From NCBI GenBank assembly GCA_004194705.1, contig SADC01001217.1:676517-740516 (forward strand): a DNA stretch of 64,000 nt, in the 5' to 3' direction. This stretch comes from Ditylenchus dipsaci (lineage: Eukaryota; Nematoda; Chromadorea; Rhabditida; Anguinidae). A program made the translations under genes and the position numbers. The notes under the pieces are model-generated. The model was not told the DNA's origin. It was given only the letters and a program-made list of their open reading frames with translations, and made no database searches. Positions 10,740-23,097 of the stretch are shown here, in pieces (the stretch's first letter is position 1; each line of letters opens with the position of its first letter).

Positions 10740-13700
10740 ATGGAAAATATTTTGGTCAACTGCAACCCATTTTTCCGGATCTTTACTCTTTGCATCCCTT
10801 TTCGAAAAGGAGGATCTGCAGATCAGGAGACAACTACAAGTGCCAAGCCAATAAGCAGTCTTTTGGAAAAAGACAGAAAGGTCGGCTTATTCTTACATTA
10901 AAACAATTTTTTCCAAAAACAGTTTAGTGTAGCTGTAAGTATGGCTTTTAAACATTTAATTAGATTTATAGCAGCAAATACAATTTCCGAAAAATATAAA
11001 GGTATATATATAATAAAATAGGCTCTATTATTATTTGTTTACGCAGGACCCAAAGAAAACCTGAGTTTAAGTGCGATCGATTATTTTTTAGACCAAGCCA
11101 AAAAAAAAATACTGTTTAAAAATTTAAAAAAAATTAACAAGATAGACCAAGGTATACCTTTCTCTCTTGTTAATTTTTTTAAACTTTCAAAGCAGTATTT
11201 TTTTGGCTTGGTCTAAAAATAATCGATCGTACTTAGGCTCAGGTCTTATATGATACCAAAATGCTTAAATTAATCTCCTAAAAGTTATTTTGGTTAAAAT
11301 CCAAGCAAGCATTTTTATGTCAGAGACTTAGAATAACTAGAAAATAAAAAATGAGATAATTTCATGTTAGCAATTACCCTTTCTCTGAGAACTCAGAAAT
11401 ATTTAAGGTTATTTAAAAAAATCTTGTGTTTCGAGCTGCAGCCGAATTACTACAGCGTGAGTCAACTAAATATGACAGTAGCGTCTAAAATTCATTTCCA
11501 TTATGCCATTTTGTAGCCCTGCATCTCCTATTCCAGGTGGCCTATTAAACTTAGCTTAATTATGTTAGATAAGTCACCATTTGCCTCGCGACCAAATGTA
11601 AAGTAATTTTGAGAACTGACAAGCATTATTATAACTCTAAGTAACCAAATGTTGTATAGAATTTCCAGCGTCTCGACATATCGCTTATTACATAGCACAA
11701 CTCAAGAGCTACAAAACCTATGTTACAGACTTTTTTTGAAAATCGGAGTGTTGAGATATGGCCTTTTGGAAAAAAAAACCAGGCTACAAAATGGCATAAT
11801 GAAAATGAATTTTTAATGATTCTTTGGCATCTAAACAGCTGCTCAAAAAGGTACGAGAATTTTTTCCGCACCCGATATTAAAACATCGTTTTTAAGAATG
11901 GTAATATCGCTTTTCGATCCTGTAACCACATTAAGCATACCACAATAAGCCGAAACCAAAGTCTATAAATTTTTAAAAAAGCTGAAAATAGCTTATGAAA
12001 TAATTTTAGGGAGATTTTGTGAAACAGAAATCTCTGTCAGCAAGTGCCAAGTCGTTCAGCACCATTCTTAGCAATAATCACAACAACAATAATTACTCCT
12101 CCTCAGCACATCAGTCACTGGATAGGACAATGACTTTGGACGAGAACGGAGAGGAAGCTTACAGTTACGGCCAAATTCACTTCAAACTAGACTATGACTT
12201 TACTTCTAATAAGGTGAGTTATGGAACCCCTTTTCAGTTCAACTTTTATTATTATTTTAAACGATTTTTTTCATGCGTTTTTCACGAATTTTTTAATAAT
12301 ATGGGTTGAAATGTCTTTTACTTTGCTTATTTTTAAAAAGCCTTACAAAAACTCTAATAAAAGCAAATAATAAGTAAGACAACAATTTTGGTATGAGCTC
12401 CTACCGGAAACCCTGCAATATTTTACATGACTGCTGCTAGTGCAGAAGAACAATTTGCTATTTTTAATTAGTTTTTTAGTATGTAACGGCTGAAGCCTGC
12501 ACAAGTGTTTTTAGGAAGGAAAAATAAGACCAAATTTGCCTGGTCTGGCTAATGACATTTTCAGAACTAAAAGATGGAAGGCTGCAAATTTTAGACTTAA
12601 ACTAGAGCAAAAAATTAAAGCTCTAATTAACGACTCAGAGTTTTTTTGCTATTTTTTAAGCTATTTCTCTAAGATGATTATCTTTTTCGATATAAAAAAT
12701 CAGAAAAAAACAACAAGTAAATTAGCACTCAATACTTTTTACTCTTTATACTTTTTGCCTTTTATTCAAAAGGGGAAGTCTTTATTTTTTCTAAATATTT
12801 TTCAATTAAAAACATTCAGCAAAAATATTTTCAACTTTCTCACAAGTGTGCGAATGTGTAGCTTTATGCTAGGCTTACATCAACCAAAAATTGAATTCCA
12901 TCTTATGAAAGCTAAATTTAAAAAACGAGCGCTATCCACCCTTTTTAAAAAGTCTGTTTTTGCTTAAAATTCGCAAAATATCAAAAAATTCATTTTTTGA
13001 TGATGATCTTTTGATATTGATCTATACTTTAAGTGCTCTAATAGGCCAAGAGTATCCAATAACCGACACCCACTACTTTTCGGACCTACATCTCAGACTG
13101 AAGAATTTTTTTGCAAAGTTGTTTGATGCGTTTTTTTAACTCACACAAGCTTTATGGATTCCACTTTTTGGGTTTTGGATTTTCACTCGAAAATCTCGAG
13201 ATTCACCTTAAAATTGTCTGAATTTTTGTTGATTAAAATATAACCGACATGTCGGCACATTAGAGCATTTACGGTATGTTACCTGCGATCAATTCTTTCA
13301 GTTTACTAAGAAATCACCACTTTCCAATTTCAGATGACTATAAGTCAAACCAAAACTTTGTCGAAAAAAAGATATTAGCATAACATTATAGTCACAAATT
13401 TCATATATCTGCAATGAAGTTTGAAATCACTGAAATTTCTTTCACCGCATTTAGTTAATTTATGAACTTTGAATTCAAATTTGCTATACATTTTCAAAGT
13501 TGTCTTTTGAATAGGGTCAGTCTTAAGGTGATTGTCGTATAAAAGTATAACGAGAGAAGTGACAATTAGAACCCTACAAGACTTGAATAAAATATACTTA
13601 TTTAGCTTTCCGTGACAATAGTAGAATGCAGAAACCTCCCAGCTATGGACAGAAACGGTATGAGTGACCCATACATGAAAATAACAGTACTGCCTGAGCG

Positions 13701-15830
13701 AAAGCCTAAATTTGAAACTAAGATCAAAAGAAATAACCTCAATCCTGTGTACAATGAAACTTTTTTGTTTAATGTAAGTCCATTATATACTTTGAGGCTA
13801 TGGTCACACTCGTTGGTCTTGGTCGATGTCGACTTTTTTGAACTTCTTTTGTGGCCAGAGATAATTTTTTCTAGTATAATTTTCATGTTTTTTATACCAA
13901 ACAATAGCTCAGGCACTAAGTTTTCTTCTACATCAAAAAACTTTTAATTAATCTGACAAAAGTGCGTGTAATAATACAAAAGTTGTAGCTTGGTCAATGT
14001 CGATTGAGATCCATGTACATCGACCAAGCTACAACTTTTAGGCCATCATATATGTATCTTACATTTTTTGAAACGTATTGATACCCAAAAAGGCTGAGAT
14101 CCTGAGCTATTGTTTGGTACAAAAAACAAAAAAATGAAACTAAAAAAAATCATCTCTGGCCACAAAAGAAGTTCGAAAAAGTCGACATCAACCAAGACCA
14201 AGGAGTGTGACAGGGGTCTAGTGATATTTAAGTTTTTTAAAATTTAAGATCCCTTTCGCAGAGCTGGCCCGAAAAACTCTGCAAATTGTAGCTTACGATT
14301 TCGACAGGCTAAGCAAAGATGACAGAATTGGCCAGATTTCTATACCATTTAACACTGTGGATCTGGGTGCTTTGACTGATGACTGTAGGTTTTTAATATA
14401 CTACCCTATTTAAAGAGCGGCATTTTTCATACTCTTCTTTCTGGTTGTTTTTTGTGGCTTTTAAGGTATAGGCTTTAGGCAAGGTCTGGCAGAGGGAATA
14501 GGGTCTTTTACCTTCAAACCCATCGAAGGCATACTATAAATAATAATCTTTACGTGTTTAACAGTCTATTAAAAATGTAGTTTAGGGATGTATTTGGAAG
14601 CGCCCGATGATGTCACTGATCAAGTAGAACTTTTTAAATTTCAATATTTCTGACTAAAAATTAAATTAAAGGAGTCAAGACTAGGAGACATTTGCTTTTC
14701 GTCCAGATACCGTCCAGCCACTGGAACTCTGACTATAACTGTGATGGAGGCCAGGACCTAAAAAAGATGGATGTTGGCGGGTCCTCGGGTAAATTATTAA
14801 TTAATTTTACAGATAAACTATTATTTTTAGATCCCTACGTGAAATTGTACTTGTATGAAGGCAAAAAGCTGCTAATTAAGAAGAAAACCTCCATCAAGTA
14901 CAAAACGCTCAATCGTAAGCTAAGCTTAATTTTTAGAACTATTAATTTTCACAAGTTTATTTTAGCCTACTATAATGAAAGTTTTCAATTCAAAATACCA
15001 CCTGATAAAATGGATGTGAGTGCATAAATTTATGTTTTTTAATAATAGAAGGTATTTTAGCGTGTTCATTTGACAGTGAGTGTCTGGGACTACGACAAAA
15101 TGAGGTTTTTATTAGTCTAATACAGTCCACACTCGATAAACCGGAACTGTAAAAAAGCTCTACTTGGCTGGCCAAAAAAGCTAATTTCCAATAAACCGGC
15201 ACTCTCGAAAAACTCGCACCGCAAGCTGGCCCCAGCGGTGCCGGTTTATCGAGAGTAGACTGTGGCTTTTCTATTTTTTGGCTGATATTTTTGGTGGTAT
15301 AAATTTTTTTATCTTATACAGTCAACTCCCGATTTAGTGTACACCGGATTTAGTGTACACCTCGGTTTAGTGCACACCTGGATTAAATCATTTTGGCCGG
15401 CGGTTGATTAAAATGACTAGAATGAACCCTCGATTTAGTGTACATTCAATTTAGTGTACACCTGGAGCCGGTCCCCAGGGTGTACACTAAATCGGGAGTT
15501 GACTGTATTTTAAAAGAAAGTGAAGCTCTAGCAGATCCTAAACAATTTTTGAGAGCCCTTATACCTTGCGCCGGTATCTGTTAGAATCCTGACTTAAAAT
15601 TTTTCTGGCTCCAGAATATGCGATTCAGAGCAATCAGAATTTCACCTATTTTATGGAAATATGATTTTTCCATTTTCAGTAAAAATGACTTCATTGGTGA
15701 AGTAATACTGGGTTCAATTCACCTCAACATGGCTCAAGTCAGTTTAGCGGGTCAAGAGCAATGGTCAGAAATGATGTTGACCAGAAGACCAGTGGTCAGG
15801 TGGCATACTCTGGCTTGCAAAGGCGATTAA
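10740..15830 (+). CDS. Synaptotagmin (tandem C2 domains, WHxL C-terminus)
   Basis: Calcium sensor of vesicle fusion. Exons: tentative 10740-10880, then 12010-12213, 13606-13773, 14249-14388, 14680-14788, 14831-14914, 14966-15015, 15061-15104, 15680-15830. C2A (exons 2-4) has all five Asp ligands: [10 protein letters not shown] in loop 1 and [10 protein letters not shown] in loop 3. C2B (exons 5-9) has MDVGGSSDPY and WDYDKMSKND. The linker motif [10 protein letters not shown], the [19 protein letters not shown] strand and the C-terminal RWHTL are standard for the family. One base is missing at about 14750-14760 (EA, then DLKKMD in another frame), so as written C2B is frameshifted; everything around it is intact, which suggests a sequence error. 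The first exon is uncertain: it gives a start with Cys and basic residues but no clear membrane helix, and further 5' exons may exist. An AATAAA lies at 15,879. Confidence 0.9.
11060..11244. repeat. Palindromic element in synaptotagmin intron 1
   Basis: Arms CTGAGTTTAAGTGCGATCGA and TCGATCGTACTTAGGCTCAG continue inward through TTAGACCAAGCC. It is a short foldback element lying wholly within an intron. Confidence 0.7.
11480..11830. repeat. Truncated copy of the mariner-palindrome family
   Basis: Segments such as TTAGATAAGTCACCATTTG, TTTTGTAGCCCTG and GTGTTGAGATATGGC match the arms of the element at 8,991-9,756 at intermediate identity. No intact termini are visible. It lies in the intron between the tentative first exon and exon 2 of synaptotagmin. 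Confidence 0.6.
13025..13276. mobile_element. TACCGTA-family element in a synaptotagmin intron
   Basis: The right end reads, on the minus strand, TACCGTAAATGCTCTAATGT. The left end is decayed (TACTTTAAGTGCTCTAATAG). Both are followed by copies of AACCGACA. It belongs with the copies at 8,770, 30,826, 61,705 and 62,554. Confidence 0.6.
13803..14211. repeat. Inverted-repeat element in a synaptotagmin intron
   Basis: The left arm GTCACACTCGTTGGTCTTGG pairs with CCAAGACCAAGGAGTGTGAC at the right. Further inside, AACTTCTTTTGTGGCCAGAG and its complement match, and a smaller hairpin (AAGTTGTAGCTTGGTC) sits at the centre. It explains the two antisense ORFs here. Confidence 0.75.
15121..15264. mobile_element. 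Pogo-type miniature element in a synaptotagmin intron
   Basis: It begins TACAGTCCACACTCGATAAA with CCGG and ends ACCGG... TTATCGAGAGTAGACTGT. The motif ATAAACCGGCAC is repeated inside. It is about 140 bp with no coding capacity. Confidence 0.75.
15317..15507. mobile_element. Pogo-type miniature element with repeated terminal motif
   Basis: TA-flanked, with ends CAGTCAACTCCCGATTTAGT and its complement. The subterminal unit GATTTAGTGTACACC occurs about five times. A GGTCC dyad lies near the right end, as in the elements at 55,635 and 2,854. Confidence 0.85.
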
Positions 15831-15912
15831 TCCAGTTTTCATTTGCTAAGAATTGTAATGAGCAGTGTAAAGAAGCGAAATAAAACTCTATTTATTAATT
15901 TTCAATTTTTAA

Positions 15913-17409
15913 CACTAGAAAAGCCGTTCGTGACTTTTGTTTATTCTAGCACAGTTTTTCATGCGGATTTTTTGGTGCCGGTCGTTTTCTCCTGACCGAT
16001 GGAAAAAGTCGAGCAAAATGCAGTTTAAATTTTCATAAATGACGTCATCCCAGTACATCTTCTTTAAATGTACAGAAAATTTCTTGCATGACACATTAAT
16101 GACTGTGATATGTCAAAATGGTCCTAAGGATCTGCTTTTTCAAATAAGTGTATGTGAGTTGTGATTTGGATGCAAAAACTTGGTCAACCAACGTCCAACT
16201 CACAAAACCACCATTTTCTGACCTATCAAATTTTCACTCCAAGCCGCCCACAAGCACGTCATACCTGTGTATAACTGCTCAATGCTTGGTCAATACTTGT
16301 AGAGAAATTTAAGAGCTACAAGATAGGCAAAAATTCAGCATAAAATTAGATGAAAGTCACTCAGAATTTACAGGAGAAGAGGCCAAACCAGCTGTTTCCT
16401 GGTACTGAAATTTGAAGAATACCTGATTTGGCATATTCTTGACAGATTTTTTTAAGAAAATTAAGTGTGAAATATACCAAAATGCTCGGAGTGAAAAATG
16501 CAATAGAATTAGCACAAAGACTCACAAGAGAATAAGCAAATGTTACAATATTCAAGCCAAAACAGTTTGACCTCAAAACCATGCCGAAAACGAGGTGCTT
16601 TTGGACGGATATTCACGTGACAGTGACTTGGTCTGGTAATTTTCTCAAAATTTTATATGACTTTTTTAGAAAATAAAAACATCACGTGATAGAGCATGAA
16701 AAACTGCATCAGATACAAGTGTTAGATCACAGGTGAGAATGTATTTTTCTTTTTTTTAAAGAGGATTGACGAAGTATTTGGTATCCTGGTCACCGGTGGA
16801 CGATTCCGATTTCATTTCAATGGCTGTGGAATCAACACAATCATTTTTAAGTTTAAATAATTTCAACCAAAAAAGACTAGTGAAAGTTAAGGCTATCTTG
16901 TGGTATACAATTTGCATGAATATTAGGTTCGAAAATACTGATTCCACAGCCATTGAAATGAAATCGGAATCGTCCACCGGTGACCAGGCTACCAACATAC
17001 TTCGTCAATCCTTTAAAAAAAAGAAAAATACATTCTCACCTGTGATCTAACACTTGTATCTGATGCAGTTTTTCATGCTTGGAGTGAAAATTTGATAGGT
17101 CAGAAAATGGTGGTTTTGTGAGTTGGACGTTGGTTGACCAAGTTTTTGCATCCAAATCGCAACTCACATACACTTATTTGAAAAAGCAGATCCTTAGGAC
17201 CATTTTGACATATCACAGTCATTAATGTGTCATGCAAGAAATTTTCTGTACATTTAAAGAAGATGTACTGGGATGACGTCATTTATGAAAAATTTAAACT
17301 GCATTTTGCTCGACTTTTTCCATCGGTCAGGAGAAAACGACCGGCACCAAAAAATCCGCATGAAAAACTGTGCTAGAATAAACAAAAGTCACGAACGGCT
17401 TTTCTAGTG
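15913..17409. mobile_element. PiggyBac-like non-autonomous element, long inverted repeats
   Basis: TTAA flanks both sides (15,909-15,912 and 17,410-17,413). The termini CACTAGAAAAGCCGTTCGTG and complement are followed by arms of about 330 bp. The TTAA site and the CACTAGA start resemble piggyBac (CCCTAGA). The interior (about 16,290-17,060) is a diverged copy of the sequence at 35,570-36,230. It includes a decayed reading frame (VEKFKSYKIGKNSA) and an inner inverted repeat of about 125 bp encoding MKSESSTGDQ on either strand. It inserted about 80 bp downstream of the synaptotagmin stop. Confidence 0.75.
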
Positions 17410-17515
17410 TTAAGTGTCATGAGTACAGAAAATTTTATGAATATAACAAAAAAGTCTATTTTTATACTTTAGACTAAATTTTTCAAAGTGTAATTAGCCT
17501 TTTGATCGAAGTCTG

Positions 17516-18533
17516 CTAAAATTTGTCTGGTCTCGGTCCCGCAGCACAGGCGACCACCATTTCCTTGAGCAAATCTAGCTCTCTGCGCATAGATTCTAGC
17601 TTTCTAAAAAGAAGTTTTACGACCAGCAAGTATTGACAAGTACTCCGTAGAGCTGTCGTTTTTTGCAAAAACGTTTGCGGGCTACTCCAAACTGATTTTT
17701 ACCAAAAAAATTCTTTTTTCGTAAATGTCTTAAAATTATTTCATTGCACTTTTTATGTTAGAAATATACATTTACCAAATTATCCTTAGATCGAATATAT
17801 TTTCAGGCTACCAAAAGCAGCACAATCTTTCTTGCAAATGATTAGAAATGGAGCTGTATATTTATAAATTGGTTTTAAAATCAAGCACACTTACATAAAA
17901 CCCTAATTCATGGTCACAGAAAAAATCGCGAAAAAAGCAGAAGGGTGTACTGTAAAGAGCTGCTTTTTGCTGCTTTTAGTGTCGAAAATAAAATCTTGAT
18001 TTTAAATTAAAAAAAGATTCCGAGTCTCTAAATAAGGACAAATCTTAAAAATAAAGACAGATCCTAACCCTGTAAATTAGTGATTCTCCAGGTTTAGTCC
18101 TGCAAAGTTAGTCCTTAAAACGTACCTTTTTAGGTCAAGTTTGCTTGGTCCCCCACGGCAGAAATACAAAAAAAATTTCAAAAAGTGCTAAAAAGTGTCT
18201 TCCCAGTATTTTTTGTTGCTTTCTCAATTTCAAAGTAGCTCAAATGCCATTAGGGCACTATTTTGGCCATTTTTGGACCAGGGGTGAAGTTTGGGTAGTT
18301 TAGCCACCAAAAATACCTTTCCAGCCTCGTATTCTCATCTTTGAGCTGTTGAACCCGTTTCTGTGTGGTTAGCTCTTCTTGTCGCTTTTTCTGCCTTGTT
18401 TTATTGACTGCGGCATTGTTTCTCTGTCGTTTAAGAGCATACTCTTCGTCCTGGTTTCTGAGTTATTATCTTCAGGGTCTGGCTCAGCTGATCTTTTGCG
18501 CACATTTTTTCTACTATCTTCCGAATAAGACAT
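17516..18533 (-). CDS. C/EBP-like bZIP transcription factor (C/EBP-gamma / CEBP-2 type)
   Basis: Two exons on the minus strand: 18533-18317 and 17603-17516, joined across a 713-bp intron (AG|GTATTT ... TTTTTAG). The protein would be about 101 residues, the size of the small C/EBP-gamma class. It has an acidic and basic N-terminus (MSYSEDSRKNVRKRS), a basic region LKRQRNNAAVNKTRQKKRQ with the C/EBP-type RNNAAV core, then a leucine zipper ELTTQKRVQQLKDENTRLE and LESMRRELDLLKEMV. It should bind DNA as a dimer with other C/EBP or bZIP partners. One base is missing around 18,445-18,465 between the N-terminal frame and the bZIP frame. Since the bZIP is perfectly conserved, this is more likely a sequence error than decay. 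Confidence 0.8.
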
Positions 18534-19476
18534 TTAGTGCAATGACTAAAATAGATTTATGAAATTTAAAAAGATTTCTACAAAAATTTAATAAATAGTA
18601 TCTTTTGTTGACAAAAATAAATTATATTAAAGTTTTATTATTGTTTATAATTACCATTACGTTTCAAGCATAATTGCATATAAAACATAAATCAAATAGA
18701 AAAAATTTCAGGGTTACGATATTAAAGTTTTGAAAAAGGGCGTTTGCTGAAAAAAGACATTTCAGGGTATATTGGTATTTTAGGTTATTTGCTATTTTAT
18801 ATAGTCAGGGCTGCCATATGTCCTTTTCAAAAAGATTTGTCCTTTTTTTGGAATCTCAAATCTTTTTCTTTTTCAAATTTTAGTCAAAATTCTTTTTTTT
18901 TCGCTTCAAAATGGTAATAAGCACTAGATAAAATGCACTTTTTCTTCAAGAATGGTCAAAACGTCCTTTTTTCTCCAAATGTCTTTTTTTAATTTTGAGA
19001 TGGCAGCCTTGTATATAATGTTTATTGCTGATTTTGGTGAAAAAAAAAAACTTTTGACGTGAAATTACTAAAAAATATTTTGAGTCCCGAAATAAGTAAA
19101 AATTTTAAAAATAAGGGCAGATCCTAACCCTGCAGTTCAGTGTTCAGCCTTAGTTGTAAAAATTAATATTATCTATTGAAAAAGCCTTTTGTTCGTCTGT
19201 CCAATTCAATGTTGAACAGGGTGGCCCAAAAAAACCTGAAAAAACCCGAAAAATTTTGTCAAGGGCTTCCGCGCACTGTCTGATATACAGATTTTTTTGC
19301 GTAAGCAATGACGTTTAATTAACGGTTGTGAGTCCTCTCATTCTGCCTTAGTCTTAGGTCTAGCTCTCGTAGCATGAGATTAACGCGGCTCGCTCCACAG
19401 GGCTAACTCACTAAGTGGTTGCTGTTGCTTTTAATGTAAGAAATATATAAATTCAAAAGTCTTAAACAAAACAGTG

Positions 19477-19695
19477 TTAATTTTTAAAAATTTCAGGTTT
19501 TTTCGGGCCAGCCTGTATTTTGCTATAAAACTCTTCTCTAATCTTTTTACAAATTCGTGTTGAAATAAAGTTGAATTTTAATTTTAGACATTTCAAAATT
19601 TTTCCGAGTAAGTTGAGTATACACTCCAAGTCGGTTTGCCTCAGTTTCTCAAGCTTTTTACGAACATGTTTTCTAATTTCAGGGTGCTTTTCCAA
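19477..19695 (-). CDS. Coding-like exon, unrecognised, Lys/Leu-rich
   Basis: About 60 codons on the minus strand read HPEIRKHVRKKLEKLRQ, then TDLECILNLLGKILKCLKLK. It looks helical and protein-like. A possible TTTTTGGAAAAG acceptor lies at its upstream edge, and the 3' part runs into low-complexity sequence. It lies between Rab30 and the bZIP gene in the same orientation, so it may be an isolated exon of an unresolved gene. No family was recognised. Confidence 0.3.
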   Translation of the reverse strand: MEKHPEIRKHVRKKLEKLRQTDLECILNLLGKILKCLKLKFNFISTRICKKIREEFYSKIQAGPKKPEIFKN

Positions 19696-20198
19696 AAATA
19701 AAAAATTGGTTAGTTTAAATTAAAAAACCTCAAAGGATCAAAAAATCAGCTGGATAACCATGAATATAGGGTTTATAATTTACTTCATAATTTATATTTT
19801 AATAAAAGAAAGTGAAATGCTTTTCATTTATACTTTAAGGTACTTTAGTAAGATATGAAAAGTCCGCTGCCTTTTATTCACAAGACAAAAGTTGCACAAT
19901 GAAATAGACAAAAAAGTTTTCTAAAAGATTTTCGTTATTTTTTGGCAAAGATTAGGAGGAATTATGTCTACAAATAGGTTAGGCATTAAATATCACTATA
20001 TCACAGCAATTAAAATTGAGTTCAAAAAAACTTAATGTCTGAAGTGAAAAGTTTTGAACGGATCAAGCGAATAGCAAAAGTCCAAAAATCTATTATACAG
20101 TGAATGGGATAAATAAAGACAACAGTTAAGCGTTCTTTTTAAGAGGCAGCAACAAAAATTTAGAAAAAATAGCTAATACAAGTTAAAAAGGTACTGGT

Positions 20199-21835
20199 TT
20201 ACATCCGGCTGCAGCAATTATTGACCTGATGGTGGGCTCTATCCAGTAAACTAAGTGACCGGCTTGGATTAGAGCTATTGCTTGGCTTGTAACCGTGATA
20301 TCTGTTAAATTATGAAATTTAAACGATGAAAATACAAAGTGGTCAGGGGGCTTTTATTATTTGTGCGGAACATTACATTTTGATATATTTTTCGTACAGA
20401 AATGCATTTGTTTTAACATTGCAACTCAAATATGGTCGACTAAGTCTGGGCAATTAAAGGAAATACGATAATGTTTAATTTTTTCAATTCAGCATCAATA
20501 TTTACCTGTCATCGCTGACTTTCATTTCATTAGTTAGTCTAGTAGCCACTTCTTGGAAAAGAGCATCCACATTTGTGGCGTTCATAGCAGAAGTCTCTAG
20601 AAAGTAGTCGAAGCCATTGGAGTCAGCAAAGTTTTGGCCTATTCTCTCCGGCACTTCTCTTTCATCCTCTTTGTCCACTTTATTGCCTAAACATACAAAT
20701 AGTCAATTTTTTTATCTTTATTTTATCTAAAGCGTAAAAAGGAAATACCAACCGACTAAGAGCTTAAATACTTTTCGGTTTGCGTACTGCTCAATCTCAC
20801 TCAACCATTCTGGCAGACAATCGAAACTGGGCTGACAGGCCACATCATACACTAATACCTATAAATCCAACTAACTAACAACTGTCTCTGTTATCTGCAA
20901 AATCGGGTAACTAACAATTGCATGGGCTGAACGATAGTAGCTTTGGGTGATTGAACGGAATCTAAAAAAGCTATCATTTCTTAGAAGTAAAATTTATAAA
21001 TTTCAAACAACCTTTCTTGTCCTGCAGTGTCCTAAAAAATGAACTTTTTATATAAAAAATAATCATTTTTGGTGCAGGGCTCACCCAAATTTGCAGCTTG
21101 ATTTTATCATCTCCTACTTTGACAGTCTTGATCATAAAATCTACACCTATTGTAGCACTTTGACCAGGCGGAAAAATTCCCTAAATATGAGATCTTAAAC
21201 TTTTTGTTCAGATAACATAATGTGAGGAAGTAAGTTGGGCGGCCTCCCACGAATAAGAAATGAAAACAAGTCAAGGTTTAATGGCCTCGGTAGTCAGTGG
21301 TAGAGCAGCAGAAGCTTGTGAAAGTTTTTGTGGGTTAGATTCCCACTCGGGCATCACATTTTTCCTTGACTTTTACTGTAAGTCGACAGACAGTATAGGA
21401 AGTGCATCCCCTAGCAAAGAGTATTAAAATCGAGGGGTATGAGTTAGGGGTGGTGCGCTTATTATCGTAACTATTTTTTTGTAAAAATAACAAAGGTCTT
21501 TCGACGCGAAGCGGCGAAAGACCAGCACACTCTACATCGCAAGGAATTGGGGTTTTTTAAATGTGTATCACCTTGCCCGGCGGCTAGAGAGCTCATACTC
21601 TTTGGAGGAGGAAGGGGGATTTCCCTTCAATTTTTACGAAGACGACAAAAGAAAAGACTTTAAAGGTGTATAGGCTTTCATGTGTTTTTTTAATAAAGTT
21701 TTTTGACATTACTTAAAGGGTTCAAACTATAAAAGTCAAAGCACTTACTTGTGTAAACTTTCTGACCAGACACGTTTTTCCTACTCCAGCATTTCCTACC
21801 AAAACAACTTTAAAGAGGTATTTGTAATCTTCCAT
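20199..21835 (-). CDS. rab30: Rab30-type small GTPase
   Basis: Golgi-associated Rab GTPase. Seven exons on the minus strand: 21835-21749, 21180-21085, 21031-21012, 20961-20916, 20858-20753, 20686-20506, 20301-20199. All junctions are GT-AG and in frame, giving 212 residues (human Rab30 has about 203). The GTPase motifs are complete: GNAGVGKT (P-loop), TIGVDFMIKT (switch I/effector), WDTAGQERFRSITQSYYR (switch II), NKVD and ETSA. The P-loop, FPPGQ and effector segment are characteristic of Rab30. The C-terminus ends NNCCSRM, a CCxxx prenylation signal like the CCNFN of vertebrate Rab30. Exon 3 is a 20-nt microexon that encodes DTAGQE and starts the next codon. No frameshift was found. Confidence 0.95.
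21283..21355 (+). repeat. tRNA-like sequence
   Basis: It has an A-box (TAGTCAGTGGTAGAGC) and a perfect 5-bp T-stem GTGGG / CCCAC around TTAGATT. The acceptor stem has at least two mismatches, so it is a tRNA pseudogene or SINE head. It lies just upstream of Rab30 exon 2, inside intron 1. Confidence 0.45.
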
Positions 21836-22418
21836 TTATAGCTTTCTAGTATAAAAGACAGCGAGCTTTCTAAATCACTTTAGCAACAACATTTTAGCCT
21901 AGAAGTAGTCTAATTAAAAGTTTAGCATCTATAGAAACATGAAAGACTATTTCGAAACCGTTTACTTTAAAAGTTTTCTCATATAACAAATTTACTCACT
22001 GCCTTTGCAGAGATAAAGTGTCAAATTGATAGTCACTTCAAGAGCAGCGCCATTTTAAAGTTATAATTTGTCTTTTTCTCATGGTTCGCAAAAAGAGGAA
22101 AATTGCTAAAATGCAGCAACAACTAGGTACGAATTTTTATTGAATTTCTAACAAAACCTGACCTAAAATTAAACTCCAGGCCTTGTTTCGTTAAAAACCA
22201 AGTAAAAAAATTGGAACAGAAGATCGACGATCAGATTTTTTTTGAATTAGCGGGGACCAGCAGACCACCATGAGAAACTGAAGAAAAAAATACATTGAAC
22301 TAAAATATAGAATTAGGGCCTTCTTAAACCTGCGTGAAATATTTGCAAGACGGTATTTATGTCAACTTGGCTTTTTTTTCTCATTTTCTGGTTTTGAAAT
22401 GTACTTTGATGCACTTAC

Positions 22419-22620
22419 AGTCAACTCTCGATAATCCGTCACTCGCTAATCCGTCACTCTCGATAATCCGTCACCTTCGTGACGCTTTGTTTGGTTTTGC
22501 CTTAAATAAATAAGGCTAATCCGTCACTCTTGATTATCCATCACCCCACCATTTCAGAGCATCTTCAATGGAAACGGTTTTCAATTCAAACACATCTTTG
22601 ATTTCATGGACGAACTCCTC
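22419..22620. mobile_element. End of a pogo/Tigger-like element
   Basis: It starts at a TA-flanked CAGTCAACTCTCGATAATCC, with AATCCGTCAC repeated about five times. Directly inside, the minus strand reads a protein-like EEFVHEIKDVFELK...SIEDALKW, which may be the C-terminal end of the element's transposase. The other terminus was not found. Confidence 0.5.
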
Positions 22621-23097
22621 AGACGTACTCCTCAACGTACTCCCACTGGATCGGCTTGGCCATTCACGCTCAAAAATCTATCGAAAAAAACGTTTAGAGG
22701 CTTTGCGTTATGTTATTGTTGTTATGCTGTGCAAAAAAAAGATGAAATGCAAGACATGAAACATAAATGCAGAAAACATGGATGTAGCAAGTATGCAGCA
22801 AAAAAGCTGCAAAAATTTTTCTTTTTTGAAATTCAAATTTGAAATTCAGGGTAGGCCAGGACTCAGGGTAGGCCAGCAACCGTTAGGGCGGACTCAAAAG
22901 TGCGGTTTAAACATATTTTTTTATTACTTTCGCGAAAAATTGTATCCGGTCAGTATTTGTATCCGTTGGTGGGCAGTCGGTTTTGCGAACCATGACTTTT
23001 CTCTTGTTTGGAAGTCTGAAAAAGAAAAGTGTTTCATGTTTCTGTTTGTGTTCAGCAGAATCTATCTGTTTCTTCAGCTGCAAGACGAAAGGAGGTA

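Noticed and set aside
12536..12967. 143-residue ORF in a synaptotagmin intron
   Set aside because: It lies between exons that splice together cleanly, its composition (Phe, Lys, Asn, Ser) is that of AT-rich noncoding DNA, and no motif is visible.
21283..21355. Functional tRNA gene
   Set aside because: The T-arm is perfect, but the acceptor stem has mismatches and the anticodon arm does not form; it is listed as tRNA-like only.
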